NCBI GenBank assembly: GCA_000963575.1
Contig: CP011077.1
Coordinates: 3,844,001-3,908,000, forward strand
Length of the DNA stretch: 64,000 nt
Direction: 5' to 3'
From: Klebsiella michiganensis
Lineage (GTDB): Bacteria > Pseudomonadota > Gammaproteobacteria > Enterobacterales > Enterobacteriaceae
Made by a program: the position numbers and the translations under genes. The notes below the pieces were generated by a model that saw only the letters and a program-made list of their open reading frames with translations, was not told the DNA's origin and ran no database searches. This document shows, piece after piece, positions 25,508 to 33,830 of this stretch (positions within the stretch are counted from its first letter, which is position 1; each line of letters starts with the position of its first letter).

Positions 25508-25828
25508 ATGAACGACAGCGAATTTCACCTTTTAGCCGATAACCTGTGGCGCACGATTGAAGAGCGCCTGGATGACTGGGACGGCGATAGCGATATTGAT
25601 TGTGAGATAAACGGTGGCGTACTGACCATCAGCTTTGAAAATGGCAGTAAAATCATCATCAATCGCCAGGAGCCTTTACATCAGGTGTGGCTCGCTACCA
25701 AAAGCGGCGGTTACCATTTCAACCTGAAAGGTGAAGAATGGATTTGTGACCGTAGCGGCGCAGAATTTTGGCAGTTACTGGAAGAAGCCAGCACACAGCA
25801 GGCGGGTGAAGCGGTTAGCTTCCGCTGA
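25508..25828 (+). CDS. cyaY: Frataxin CyaY
   Basis: Bacterial frataxin: iron-binding regulator of IscS-dependent Fe-S cluster assembly in the cytosol. It has 106 residues as in E. coli. The acidic ridge is visible (EERLDDWDGDSDIDCE, about residues 18-34), then the beta-sheet core with NRQEPLHQVWLATKSGGYHF. A CAGGAAG ribosome-binding site precedes it. The stop codon directly abuts the complement of the cyaA stop. Confidence 0.98.
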   Translation: MNDSEFHLLADNLWRTIEERLDDWDGDSDIDCEINGGVLTISFENGSKIIINRQEPLHQVWLATKSGGYHFNLKGEEWICDRSGAEFWQLLEEASTQQAGEAVSFR

Positions 25829-28378
25829 TTACGGCTGGTACTGCTGCAGCAGCGGCGCTGAGTTATCGTCCTGATTAACCGGCGCGGCTGTTGTGATTGA
25901 CTGAGTGCGGAACGGAATAACCTGCATCCGCCCATCCGTTTTCACAATCTGATAGAACTGCGGCAGGTTGAAGTTAATGAAGCTTGAGCCGTAGGTAAAG
26001 CGATCGTGTGACGAGGAGTAGAAGCGGCTGACGTCGCGCACCAGCTCCTCTTTGCTGCCTTCACAGTGATGATAAACTTCCGCTCGGTTGCTTTCGTCCA
26101 GGATATAGATGTTGAAACCCTGATCCTCACTGGCCTCTTCAAAGAAGAACTGAATAATCCCCTCACTGGCAAAGCCATCCACCACCGCAGGCAACTGAAC
26201 CTGGTTAGTGCCAACCTGTACCGACAAGCCATGCAGCTTGTTGTGTGAGATAGCGCCATAAAACTCAACGGCGTTTTCCAGTTTTTGTACCGAGACATTC
26301 AGACGCTCGAAGAACAGGCCCCAGGTCTGCCCGGAGACGCGCAGCGCTTTAAAGCGGCCCGGTTCCTGGCGCGTGCTCGAAAGACGGAATTCGATGCATT
26401 CAGACACAAGCTGCTGCACGCGAGTACGGATCAGACCGCGCAGATGCTGGCTGTAGCAGAACACTTCAACGCTATCCGGCGGGGCGGCATCCTGGTGCAT
26501 TTTCCCGAGAATGGTTTTTAATGCCTCAATCATCGCCTGCTCGCCGTTAAAGTGCAGGGTACGCACTTCGTTCCAGGAGTTGCGGTACAGTAGATCAACG
26601 CTGCCAATCAGGCACTGCTGCTGCTCGCCGAAGCTGAACACATCCAGTTTGCGGAAATCAAAATGCACAACCTGATTGCGGAAGGCGGCCGTCGGGTCAT
26701 ATTCAAGATTGACGATAATCGCCAGATGGCGAATCTCGCATGGGCTATACAGCGCTTTCGGCGTCGGAGCCGGGAGGCGCAGCGGGAAGTGATGGGATAC
26801 ATCCGCCACCATCTCCTGCAACTTAGGTAAATCACAAATACCGTTGCCCTTAATAAACAGGCGGGTACGCGAGGTGAGCAGGCCGTTAAAGTAGGCCCAT
26901 GCCACCAGCTTATTAAGATAACGGTTATATTCCAGCGGTTGATGGCTGACGATGGAGTCCATGTTCGGCGCGCGGTTGTAGAGATACCAGCCAGAGCGGT
27001 TAGCCCGGCCAAGCGGCACATGGATGAAGGTCAGGTTCGGCTCGGAGAGATCCGGGGAAATTTGCGGGTTTACCAGCGTAACTTTACCCGGCAGCGCCTC
27101 AAACGCAGCGTACAATTTACGCGTTAATACGCCGATATCCTGCGGACTGGCGGAAACGCTAAGGTTGTTGCGGCGCGCAAAGCGGATCAGGTTGCGGTAG
27201 CTTTGCATCATCGCGTCGAGCAGCTCGTTGTGCGCTTCGCGTACCTGGTCGATTTTCCAGTTCGCGCGGTTGTCCAGCATCGCCAGACGCGCTTCGTCCC
27301 AGCCCCAGCTTTTCACCAGTTGGCTTAAGACTTCACGACGCCAGCCAACACAGGCACGCTCCCGCGAAAGTTTTTCACACACTTTCAGATAGAAACAGCG
27401 ACGAACCAGGTCCAGACGTGCATGGTCTTCGATCTGCGTCAGGTACTCGGTGACGCGTTCCAGCATCATGCAGTAAGGATCGAGGCCAAAGGAGACAATT
27501 TCACCGTCGTGCAGGCGCTGTTTAATGTCTTTTGCCAGCAGGCGCGTGTTCGGGTATTCCCAGGAATACGCCTCCAGCAGCAGCGTTTTCAGCACGGCTT
27601 TATACGGCGAGTCGATGCTTTTATACAGCTGCCACAGACTGGCACCAAAGTACTCTTCAGCAGACAGCGAGCTTAGACCGCCAAGATCGAGCCACTCGTT
27701 TGGGGTCAGCACGCCCTGAGCGTAAAGAGTCATCACGTAATCGTCGTAATGCTCTTCTTCATCGCCCGGCACCATGTTCCACAGGATGCGTTTCCCGGCC
27801 AGACGTACCGCCGTGCGGTAAAATTCGTCCAGCAGCAGGATGTGCTGAGTAGAACCGCAGTCTTCGCCGCCCAGGCTACCGCTTTCGTTGTGGCGGAAAC
27901 GGTTTTCATCAATCAGGAAGAAACTCACCTCAACGCCAAGAGAGGCCGCCCAGCTTTCCAGCAGGCTGCATTTGCGCTGCAGCAATTGGCGCTCGTCGTT
28001 ATCGAGCCAGGACTGGTGGCAAACCCAGATATCAAGGTCAGAAGAGCAGCTCTGCCCCACGGAGGAGGTGCTGCCCATAGAATAGAGGCCGGTGATCGGC
28101 AGTTCGCCCGCTGGCGTCTCCTGAGGCGGCATTCCGCGCTGCAGTTCGAGTTCATCCAGGTAGTGGCGTTGGGTTTCATCAGGCGTGTAGAGGCAAATGC
28201 CACGGGGAACGTTACCGTCAAGGTAACCCGGCATCAGCGGGTGATGATAATGTAATAACGTTGGCAGTAGACTGTAGACCTGTTGGAAGGCAGGCCCCAT
28301 AGCAGCAAGCGCACGATCTACGCGCAGTTGGTTGATGGCATCCAGTCTCTGTTTAAGTGTCTCAATATAGAGGTACAA
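25829..28378 (-). CDS. cyaA: Class I adenylate cyclase
   Basis: Makes cAMP from ATP; activated by phosphorylated EIIA-Glc. It has 849 residues (E. coli 848). The N-terminal catalytic domain includes the nucleotidyltransferase-like GSTSSVGQSCSSDLDIWV; the C-terminal half is the glucose-sensing regulatory region, and the last 25 residues vary. The start codon is TTG, as in E. coli, which keeps translation low. A CRP site lies about 95 bp upstream, giving negative feedback. Confidence 0.98.
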   Translation of the reverse strand: MYLYIETLKQRLDAINQLRVDRALAAMGPAFQQVYSLLPTLLHYHHPLMPGYLDGNVPRGICLYTPDETQRHYLDELELQRGMPPQETPAGELPITGLYSMGSTSSVGQSCSSDLDIWVCHQSWLDNDERQLLQRKCSLLESWAASLGVEVSFFLIDENRFRHNESGSLGGEDCGSTQHILLLDEFYRTAVRLAGKRILWNMVPGDEEEHYDDYVMTLYAQGVLTPNEWLDLGGLSSLSAEEYFGASLWQLYKSIDSPYKAVLKTLLLEAYSWEYPNTRLLAKDIKQRLHDGEIVSFGLDPYCMMLERVTEYLTQIEDHARLDLVRRCFYLKVCEKLSRERACVGWRREVLSQLVKSWGWDEARLAMLDNRANWKIDQVREAHNELLDAMMQSYRNLIRFARRNNLSVSASPQDIGVLTRKLYAAFEALPGKVTLVNPQISPDLSEPNLTFIHVPLGRANRSGWYLYNRAPNMDSIVSHQPLEYNRYLNKLVAWAYFNGLLTSRTRLFIKGNGICDLPKLQEMVADVSHHFPLRLPAPTPKALYSPCEIRHLAIIVNLEYDPTAAFRNQVVHFDFRKLDVFSFGEQQQCLIGSVDLLYRNSWNEVRTLHFNGEQAMIEALKTILGKMHQDAAPPDSVEVFCYSQHLRGLIRTRVQQLVSECIEFRLSSTRQEPGRFKALRVSGQTWGLFFERLNVSVQKLENAVEFYGAISHNKLHGLSVQVGTNQVQLPAVVDGFASEGIIQFFFEEASEDQGFNIYILDESNRAEVYHHCEGSKEELVRDVSRFYSSSHDRFTYGSSFINFNLPQFYQIVKTDGRMQVIPFRTQSITTAAPVNQDDNSAPLLQQYQP

Positions 28379-28470
28379 GACATATCGCCTGATGGTTTCA
28401 GTATTACGAAAAAACCCGTTTCCTGGTTGTTGTCCCCATTATTATAAACGATTGGGACAGCAATTGCTGG

Positions 28471-28492
28471 AAACGTGATCAATTTAACACCT
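28471..28492 (-). promoter_or_regulatory. CRP site in the cyaA promoter region
   Basis: 22 bp reading AGGTGTTAAATTGATCACGT plus TT on the minus strand, with half-sites TGTTA-N6-TCACG. It is nearly identical to the E. coli cyaA P2 site, where CRP-cAMP represses cyaA. The divergent region 28379-28667 also serves hemC; its promoters were not assigned. Confidence 0.75.
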
Positions 28493-28667
28493 TGCCTGTT
28501 GACCGTAAAGAAAGATGCGCTACCAAAGTGGTAGACGCCCTGGTGGCACAGGCTGTTTCTTCCATAATACGAATCACGTCCCTCTGTTGCCGCAAAAACC
28601 GCCGAACCTGACAGCCTTCCGCTAACAGTGGTAGGATGGTCGGTGGACGATAATTACGGTAACAAGC

Positions 28668-29609
28668 ATGTTAGACAATATACTCAGAATTGCCACTCGC
28701 CAAAGTCCCCTTGCACTCTGGCAAGCACATTATGTTAAGCAACGTCTTGAAACTTTTCACCCGCAGCTCACCGTTGAGCTGGTGCCAATGGTCACGCGCG
28801 GCGACGTCTTGCTGGATACGCCGCTTGCCAAAGTAGGCGGGAAAGGGCTGTTCGTTAAAGAACTGGAGCTGGCCATGCTGGACGGGCGAGCGGACATCGC
28901 CGTCCATTCCCTGAAAGATGTGCCGGTGGCATTCCCTGAGGGTCTCGGGCTGGTCACCATCTGCGAGCGCGACGATCCCCGCGACGCCTTTGTTTCCAAC
29001 CATTATCAAACGCTGGATGAGCTACCAGCGGGCAGTATTGTAGGCACCTCAAGCCTGCGCCGTCAGTGCCAGATAGCCGAACTGCGTCCAGACCTGGTGA
29101 TTCGCTCCCTGCGCGGCAATCTTGGGACCCGCCTCGGTAAACTCGATAAAGGCGAATACGATGCCATTATTCTTGCCGTCGCCGGGCTAAATCGCCTTGA
29201 GATGCAGGACCGCATCCGTTACGCCTTACCGCCGGAAGTGTCGTTACCCGCGGTCGGACAGGGTGCCGTCGGCATCGAATGCCGCCTGGACGATGAACGT
29301 ACCAGAGCGCTGCTGGCACCGCTGAATCACCATGAAACCGCCGTTCGCGTTAGCGCCGAACGTGCGATGAATATGCGCCTTGAAGGCGGCTGCCAGGTGC
29401 CAATCGGCAGCTATGCGGAGCTGAAAGATAACGAGCTTTGGCTACGCGCATTAGTCGGCGCTCCGGATGGTTCCGTCATGGTACGCGGTGAACGTCGAGG
29501 TAAGCCGGAAGATGCCGTTACCATGGGCGTTTCTCTTGCTGAAGAACTACTGGATAACGGTGCGCGTGAGATCCTCGCCGCCGTTTATGATGGAGACGCT
29601 CCCGCATGA
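28668..29609 (+). CDS. hemC: Porphobilinogen deaminase (hydroxymethylbilane synthase)
   Basis: Joins four porphobilinogen units to hydroxymethylbilane in haem synthesis. It has 313 residues as in E. coli. The dipyrromethane cofactor attaches to the Cys in EGGCQVPIG (Cys242). Substrate-binding blocks IATRQSPLALWQ, GTSSLRRQCQ and LPAVGQGAVGIECR are intact. Divergent from cyaA; its stop overlaps the hemD start (ATGA). Confidence 0.98.
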   Translation: MLDNILRIATRQSPLALWQAHYVKQRLETFHPQLTVELVPMVTRGDVLLDTPLAKVGGKGLFVKELELAMLDGRADIAVHSLKDVPVAFPEGLGLVTICERDDPRDAFVSNHYQTLDELPAGSIVGTSSLRRQCQIAELRPDLVIRSLRGNLGTRLGKLDKGEYDAIILAVAGLNRLEMQDRIRYALPPEVSLPAVGQGAVGIECRLDDERTRALLAPLNHHETAVRVSAERAMNMRLEGGCQVPIGSYAELKDNELWLRALVGAPDGSVMVRGERRGKPEDAVTMGVSLAEELLDNGAREILAAVYDGDAPA

Positions 29610-30352
29610 CGATCCTTGTCACCCGCCCCTCCCCAGCCGGGGAAGAGTTAGTGAGCCGACTGCGCACACTCGGGCAGGTGGCTTACAGCTTCCCGCTTAT
29701 CGAGTTCTCGCCCGGTCGGCAGCTTTCGCAGCTTCCGGCTCAGCTTGCGGCGCTTTCGCCCGGCGATCTGGTCTTTGTGCTTTCACAGCACGTCATTGAC
29801 TATGCCGCCCCACTTATGCGCCGCAGCGGTATCCCCTGGCCAGGCAGTCTGCACTGGTTCGCCATCGGCAGAACTACCGCCCTGGCTTTTCATACCGCCA
29901 GCCATATTCCTATTCGTTACCCACAGGATCGGGAAACCAGCGAAATCTTGCTACAATTACCGGAATTACAGAATGTTGCTGGTAAGCGCGCGTTAATTTT
30001 ACGCGGTAACGGCGGGCGTGAACTGTTGGGAGAGACGCTTGAGGCACGAGGTGCCGAGGTCAGTTTCTGTGAGTGCTACCAGCGAAGCGCTATTATTTAC
30101 GATGGAACAGAAGAGGCCCACCGCTGGCACACCCGGGGGATCTCAACGCTGGTGGTGACCAGCGGTGAAATGCTACAGCAGTTATATACGCTAACGCCTG
30201 ACTGGTATCGTGAGAACTGGTTACTCCGCTGTCAATTGCTGGTTGTCAGTGAACGTCTGGCATGCCTCGCCAGGGAATTGGGTTGGCAGAATATTCGGGT
30301 CGCCGCGAATGCGGACAATGACGCGCTACTGAGTGCGTTGCAACACACCTAA
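29606..30352 (+). CDS. hemD: Uroporphyrinogen-III synthase
   Basis: Closes and inverts ring D of hydroxymethylbilane. It has 248 residues (E. coli 246). The family is poorly conserved; recognisable blocks are VTRPSPAGEELVSRLR, FVLSQHVIDYA, LILRGNGGRELL and TSGEMLQQL. Translationally coupled to hemC by a 4 bp overlap and followed 18 bp later by hemX. Confidence 0.96.
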   Translation: MTILVTRPSPAGEELVSRLRTLGQVAYSFPLIEFSPGRQLSQLPAQLAALSPGDLVFVLSQHVIDYAAPLMRRSGIPWPGSLHWFAIGRTTALAFHTASHIPIRYPQDRETSEILLQLPELQNVAGKRALILRGNGGRELLGETLEARGAEVSFCECYQRSAIIYDGTEEAHRWHTRGISTLVVTSGEMLQQLYTLTPDWYRENWLLRCQLLVVSERLACLARELGWQNIRVAANADNDALLSALQHT

Positions 30353-30370
30353 CAATAACAGGACGCCACA

Positions 30371-31555
30371 ATGACGGAACAAAATACTTCCTCCGCCATA
30401 GTTGAGGAAACCACACCCGCGGCTGAGACGCCATTACAAGCCGAGCCCGTGACGAAGAAAAATCGTTCCGGCATTGCAGGTATTGCGCTGGGAGCGATAG
30501 CCATTGCCATTGCCCTGGCATTAGGTGGCGGACTTTATAGCTATGGTAAACACCAGGTATCCACCCAGACGGCGACCAGCGATGCGCTGGCAAACCAGCT
30601 AATTTCACTGCAAAAGCAGCAAGAAGAACAAAAAAGCGCATTTGAAGCGACGCTTAAACAGCAGGCCACTGCGCTTAGCGACGCGAATAAACAGCAGACA
30701 GCTCTGGCACATCAACTGGACGAAGTGCAGCAGAAAGTTGCGACGATTTCCGGCAGCGATTCTAAAACCTGGCTGCTGGCACAGGCCGATTTCCTGGTGA
30801 AGCTGGCTGGCCGCAAGCTGTGGAGCGATCAGGACGTTACGACGGCAGCCGCGTTATTAAAAAGCGCTGACGCCAGCCTGGCAGATATGAACGATCCGAG
30901 CCTGATCACCGCGCGCCGCGCACTGACCGATGATATTTCTACGCTGTCTACGGTAACGCAGGTCGACTACGACGGGATTATCCTCAAGCTAAATCAGCTT
31001 TCGAACGGTCTGGATAATTTGCGCCTGGCCGACAACGACAGCGATGATTCCCCGATGGATTCTGACAGCAGCGAGCTGTCGGGCACTATCACTGAATGGC
31101 GCCAGAATCTGGTGAAAAGCTGGCATAGTTTTATGGATAGCTTTATTACTATCCGCCGCCGGGATGAAACCGCCGTTCCGCTGCTGGCGCCGAATCAGGA
31201 CATCTATCTGCGCGAAAACATTCGCTCCCGCTTGCTGGTAGCCGCACAGGCGGTGCCGCGCCATCAGGAAGATACCTACAAGCAGGCCCTGGATAACGTT
31301 TCGACCTGGGTTCGCGCCTATTACGACACCAATGATTCAGCCACTAAAGCATTTCTTGAAGAGCTTGATGGGCTGAGCCAGCAAAGCATTCATATGGATA
31401 TTCCGCAAACCCTGCAAAGCCAGGCGCTGCTTGAAAAACTGATGCAAACCCGGGTTCGTAATTTACTTGCCCAACCTGCAAATCCTGCTGCCAATAATGC
31501 CCAGCCGGAAGCGGCGCCGGCACAGCCAGCACCCGCTGTAAGTCAGGGGGAATAA
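30371..31555 (+). CDS. hemX: HemX, membrane protein of the hemCDXY operon
   Basis: Inner-membrane protein once annotated as uroporphyrinogen-III methyltransferase, though it lacks the SAM-methylase fold; role unknown. It has 394 residues (E. coli 393): a Thr/Ala/Pro-rich cytosolic head, one membrane helix (about 37-60, GIALGAIAIAIALALGGGLYSYG), a periplasmic coiled coil rich in Gln (about 75-130), a conserved helical domain, and a Pro/Ala-rich tail. It lies 2 bp before hemY. Confidence 0.95.
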   Translation: MTEQNTSSAIVEETTPAAETPLQAEPVTKKNRSGIAGIALGAIAIAIALALGGGLYSYGKHQVSTQTATSDALANQLISLQKQQEEQKSAFEATLKQQATALSDANKQQTALAHQLDEVQQKVATISGSDSKTWLLAQADFLVKLAGRKLWSDQDVTTAAALLKSADASLADMNDPSLITARRALTDDISTLSTVTQVDYDGIILKLNQLSNGLDNLRLADNDSDDSPMDSDSSELSGTITEWRQNLVKSWHSFMDSFITIRRRDETAVPLLAPNQDIYLRENIRSRLLVAAQAVPRHQEDTYKQALDNVSTWVRAYYDTNDSATKAFLEELDGLSQQSIHMDIPQTLQSQALLEKLMQTRVRNLLAQPANPAANNAQPEAAPAQPAPAVSQGE

Positions 31556-31557
31556 GT

Positions 31558-32754
31558 ATGATTAAAGTCTTATTGCTCTTCCTGCTGTTGATTGCAGGTA
31601 TCGTGCTGGGGCCAATGCTGGCAGGCCATCAGGGCTACGTATTAATCCAGACCGATAACTACAATATTGAAACCAGCGTGACCGGATTAGTCATTATTCT
31701 GATCCTGACAATGGTGGTGTTGTTCGCCATCGAATGGGTATTACGCCGTATTTTCCGTACCGGTGCCCGCACCCGTGGATGGTTCCTTGGCCGCAAGCGC
31801 AGCCGTGCCCGCAAACAAACCAAAGCTGCGTTGTTGAAACTGGCTGAAGGCGATTATCAGCAGGTTGAGAAGCTGATGAGCAAGAATGCCGATCACGCCG
31901 AGCAGCCGGTGGTCAACTATCTGCTGGCTGCCGAAGCGGCCCAGCAACGCGGGGATGAGATTCGCGCTAATCAACATTTAGAACGCGCAGCCGAGCTGGC
32001 AGATAACGATCAGCTCCCGGTAGAAATCACTCGCGTTCGCTTGCAGCTTGCTCGTAATGAAAACCATGCCGCACGTCACGGCATTGATAAGCTTCTGGAA
32101 ATTGCGCCGCGCCATCCGGAAGTGCTTCGCCTGGCTGAGCAAGCTTATCAGCGAACCGGCGCATGGAGTTCAATGCTGGATATTCTGCCAGCCATGGAGA
32201 AAGTGCAGATAGGTGATGAGGCCCATCGCGATACGCTGCAACAGCAGGCGTGGATCGGGCTCATGGATCAGGCCATGGCCGATCAGGGCAACGAAGGTCT
32301 GAAAGCCTGGTGGCGTAACCAAAGCCGTAAAACACGTCACCAAACCACGCTGCAGGTGGCCATGGCGGAGCATCTCATTGAATGTGACGATCACGATGCC
32401 GCCCAAGAGACCATCCTCGACGGGCTTAAGCGCCAGTATGACGATCGTCTGGTACTGCTGATGCCACGCCTGAAGTCGGGTAACCCGGAACAGTTGGAAA
32501 AAGCCTTACGTCAGCAGATCAAAACACAGGGCGATCGCCCTTTACTGCAGAGTACGCTTGGCCAGCTGCTGATGAAACATGGCGAATGGCAGCAGGCATG
32601 TGATGCATTCCGTGAGGCCATCAAACAGCGCCCGGATGCCTACGATTATGCCTGGCTGGCAGACTCTCTCGACAAACTGCATAAGCCTGAAGAAGCCGCC
32701 CTCATGCGCCGGGATGGTTTGTTGCTTACCCTTCAGCCCCCTTCCAACGCCTGA
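31558..32754 (+). CDS. hemY: HemY, TPR-containing inner-membrane protein
   Basis: Conserved membrane protein of the haem operon; E. coli HemY has been implicated in coordinating haem synthesis, but it is not the Gram-positive coproporphyrinogen oxidase of the same name. It has 398 residues as in E. coli. Two membrane helices (about 2-20 and 40-62) frame a short periplasmic loop; a cytosolic tetratricopeptide-like region follows (EGDYQQVEKLM, GEWQQACDAFREAIKQRPDAYDYAWLADSL). Last gene of hemCDXY, ended by a terminator. Confidence 0.96.
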   Translation: MIKVLLLFLLLIAGIVLGPMLAGHQGYVLIQTDNYNIETSVTGLVIILILTMVVLFAIEWVLRRIFRTGARTRGWFLGRKRSRARKQTKAALLKLAEGDYQQVEKLMSKNADHAEQPVVNYLLAAEAAQQRGDEIRANQHLERAAELADNDQLPVEITRVRLQLARNENHAARHGIDKLLEIAPRHPEVLRLAEQAYQRTGAWSSMLDILPAMEKVQIGDEAHRDTLQQQAWIGLMDQAMADQGNEGLKAWWRNQSRKTRHQTTLQVAMAEHLIECDDHDAAQETILDGLKRQYDDRLVLLMPRLKSGNPEQLEKALRQQIKTQGDRPLLQSTLGQLLMKHGEWQQACDAFREAIKQRPDAYDYAWLADSLDKLHKPEEAALMRRDGLLLTLQPPSNA

Positions 32755-32759
32755 TTTTC

Positions 32760-32783
32760 AGGGCGGTGTTCTGCCGCCCTTTC
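32760..32783 (+). terminator. Terminator of hemCDXY
   Basis: AGGGCGG/CCGCCCT stem with a 7 nt loop followed by TTT, 6 bp after the hemY stop codon. Confidence 0.75.
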
Positions 32784-32791
32784 CCCCACGC

Positions 32792-32821
32792 AAAAAAAAC
32801 ACCTGCCAAAAGGCAGGTGTT
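32792..32821 (-). terminator. Terminator of glmZ
   Basis: Minus-strand stem AACACCTGCC/GGCAGGTGTT, TTTT loop, then eight T. Confidence 0.9.
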
Positions 32822-32995
32822 AAACAGGTCTGTTTGACAACTAAGTGGTGCTTCACTCAACGTTATGTCCATGGTGTTGGATGAGACCCCATCGGGGCGA
32901 CATCTGTCGGTGGACGATAAGCACCGTAATCAGCTCTGCGTCATTCCTGGGTTTATGAAGCCGAAGCAAACATAAGAAGTGGAATGAGCATCTAC
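32792..32995 (-). ncRNA. glmZ: Small RNA GlmZ
   Basis: Trans-acting Hfq-dependent sRNA that activates glmS translation and is cut by RNase E with RapZ. The minus strand starts GTAGATGCTCATTCCA, as E. coli GlmZ does, and continues with near-identical blocks: GGAATGACGCAGAGC, ACGGTGCTTATCGTCCAC, GACAGATGTCGC, CACCATGGACA-AACGTTGAGTG and ACAGACCTGTTT. It ends in a perfect 10 bp terminator hairpin (32798-32807 with 32812-32821) and a run of T to about 32792. Length is about 204 nt. It lies next to hemY as in E. coli, although aslA and aslB are missing. Confidence 0.93.
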
Positions 32996-33006
32996 GAATC
33001 CATTAT

Positions 33007-33022
33007 TGCACAATACATGCCA
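33007..33022 (-). promoter_or_regulatory. Sigma-54 type -24/-12 promoter of glmZ
   Basis: TGGCATGTATTGTGCA on the minus strand has the invariant GG (-24, 33021-33020) and GC (-12, 33009-33008) of the sigma-54 consensus at correct spacing, with the GlmZ 5' end falling 13-14 nt downstream of the GC. Sigma-54 control of glmZ with GlrR is known in enterobacteria. Confidence 0.8.
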
Positions 33023-33134
33023 GGTTTGCATTTAGAAACGCATCTAGCTACCAACATTAGTCATTTCATAGTATTAGCGCAGAAGAGCGTTTGTCTTTTG
33101 GCTTCTCCTCACGCGGTCATCAGGAGAGACAAAA

Positions 33135-33152
33135 TGTCTCCTGGAGGAGACG
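33135..33152. promoter_or_regulatory. GlrR activator site A upstream of glmZ
   Basis: TGTC-N10-GACG, one mismatch from the GlrR (QseF) consensus TGTC-N10-GACA; centre about 148 bp upstream of the GlmZ 5' end. An extra repeat GAGAC-AAAAT-GTCTC overlaps it at 33126-33140. Confidence 0.65.
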
Positions 33153-33197
33153 ACTTATGCTAAAAAAAATTAAACCAAATAAAAACAATGAATTATA

Positions 33198-33215
33198 TGT
33201 CTCCATTTAGAGACA
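33198..33215. promoter_or_regulatory. GlrR activator site B upstream of glmZ
   Basis: Perfect TGTC-N10-GACA, inside a longer inverted repeat ATGTCTC-N6-GAGACAT. Centre 63 bp from site A. Confidence 0.75.
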
Positions 33216-33229
33216 TAAAATCACCCAAT

Positions 33230-33247
33230 TGTCTCATCTGAGCGACA
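33230..33247. promoter_or_regulatory. GlrR activator site C upstream of glmZ
   Basis: Perfect TGTC-N10-GACA, centre 32 bp from site B (three helical turns). Confidence 0.75.
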
Positions 33248-33411
33248 ACCCTGGCGGGCGGGGATATCAAGAGGAATGGGACAGGGTATGAGACGCGGCC
33301 ATTAACGAGAGAGGATTATTCCCCTGCGGGCCGTTGCCAAAGCAACGTTGTCTCGCTGCGCTCGGCTCAAACCTCCTTCGGAGGCTCTCATCCTCTTTGT
33401 GCTTCAGATGC
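33248..33411. other. Non-coding spacer between glmZ control region and tRNA operon
   Basis: No credible gene. It contains short perfect hairpins CGTTGC-CAAA-GCAACG (33332-33347) and CCTCC-TTC-GGAGG (33372-33384) in a GC-rich stretch. I see no integrase, attachment duplication or phage remnant. Confidence 0.5.
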
Positions 33412-33440
33412 AAAAAGGCCAGCTCGAAAGCTGGCCTTTT
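33412..33440 (-). terminator. Terminator after the last tRNA-Pro
   Basis: 12 bp stem AAAAGGCCAGCT/AGCTGGCCTTTT with a 4 nt loop, 7 bp after the CCA end of the distal tRNA-Pro. Confidence 0.88.
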
Positions 33441-33446
33441 CTAATG

Positions 33447-33523
33447 TGGTCGGCGAGAGAGGATTCGAACCTCCGACCCACTGGTCCCAAACCAGTTGCG
33501 CTACCAAGCTGCGCTACTCGCCG
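33447..33523 (-). tRNA. proM: tRNA-Pro(TGG), distal copy
   Basis: 77 nt including encoded CCA; starts CGGCGAGTAGCGCAGC, anticodon TGG in ACTGGTTTGGGACCAGT, ends CTCTCGCCGACCA. Identical to the copy at 33619-33695. It lies downstream of that copy's terminator, so its expression needs read-through or its own promoter; no strong promoter is evident in the 95 bp between. Confidence 0.97.
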
Positions 33524-33585
33524 AATTACTGCTTTTACTGCCGCTTTCAACACATCAAAAGCTTATTAAGGCTCCGGGCTGAAAG

Positions 33586-33611
33586 CAAAAACCCTTCTTC
33601 AGAAGGGCTTT
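33586..33611 (-). terminator. Terminator between the two tRNA-Pro copies
   Basis: CCCTTC-TGAA-GAAGGG stem followed by TTTTT on the minus strand, about 10 bp after the CCA of the proximal tRNA-Pro. Confidence 0.75.
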
Positions 33612-33618
33612 TAAAATT

Positions 33619-33695
33619 TGGTCGGCGAGAGAGGATTCGAACCTCCGACCCACTGGTCCCAAACCAGTTGCGCTACCAAGCTGCGCTACTCGCCG
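33619..33695 (-). tRNA. proM: tRNA-Pro(TGG), proximal copy
   Basis: 77 nt with encoded CCA, identical to the distal copy. The similarity extends about 20 bp into the 5' flank (CCGAA-TACTGCTTTTACTGC on the plus strand), so the unit was copied with flanking DNA at an offset of 172 bp. Corresponds to E. coli proM by position. Confidence 0.97.
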
Positions 33696-33728
33696 AAATA
33701 CTGCTTTTACTGCTGATTAATTTAGGTG

Positions 33729-33815
33729 TGGTGCGAAGAGAGGGACTTGAACCCTCACGTCCGTAAGAACACTAACACCTGAAGCTAGCGCGTCTACCAA
33801 TTCCGCCACCTTCGC
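33729..33815 (-). tRNA. leuT: tRNA-Leu(CAG)
   Basis: 87 nt class II tRNA with long variable arm and encoded CCA; anticodon loop TTCAGGT, starts GCGAAGGTGGCGGAATTG. Same place and anticodon as E. coli leuT. Confidence 0.97.
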
Positions 33816-33830
33816 ATACATCTAAATTAA

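Noticed and set aside
28639..28653. 15 bp GTCGGTGGACGATAA repeated at 32906-32920
   Set aside because: A few exact 15-mers are expected by chance in 64 kb; one copy is in GlmZ and the other in the hemC promoter with no shared role.
33157..33210. 17-codon frame after a GGAGG in the glmZ upstream region
   Set aside because: It lies between GlrR sites, stops inside site B and has no conserved sequence; the GGAGG is part of a dyad.
33446..33766. 106-codon frame across the tRNA-Pro repeats
   Set aside because: It translates the complement of tRNA genes; the repeated GERGFEPPTHWSQ-like peptide is the known false product of tRNA-Pro.
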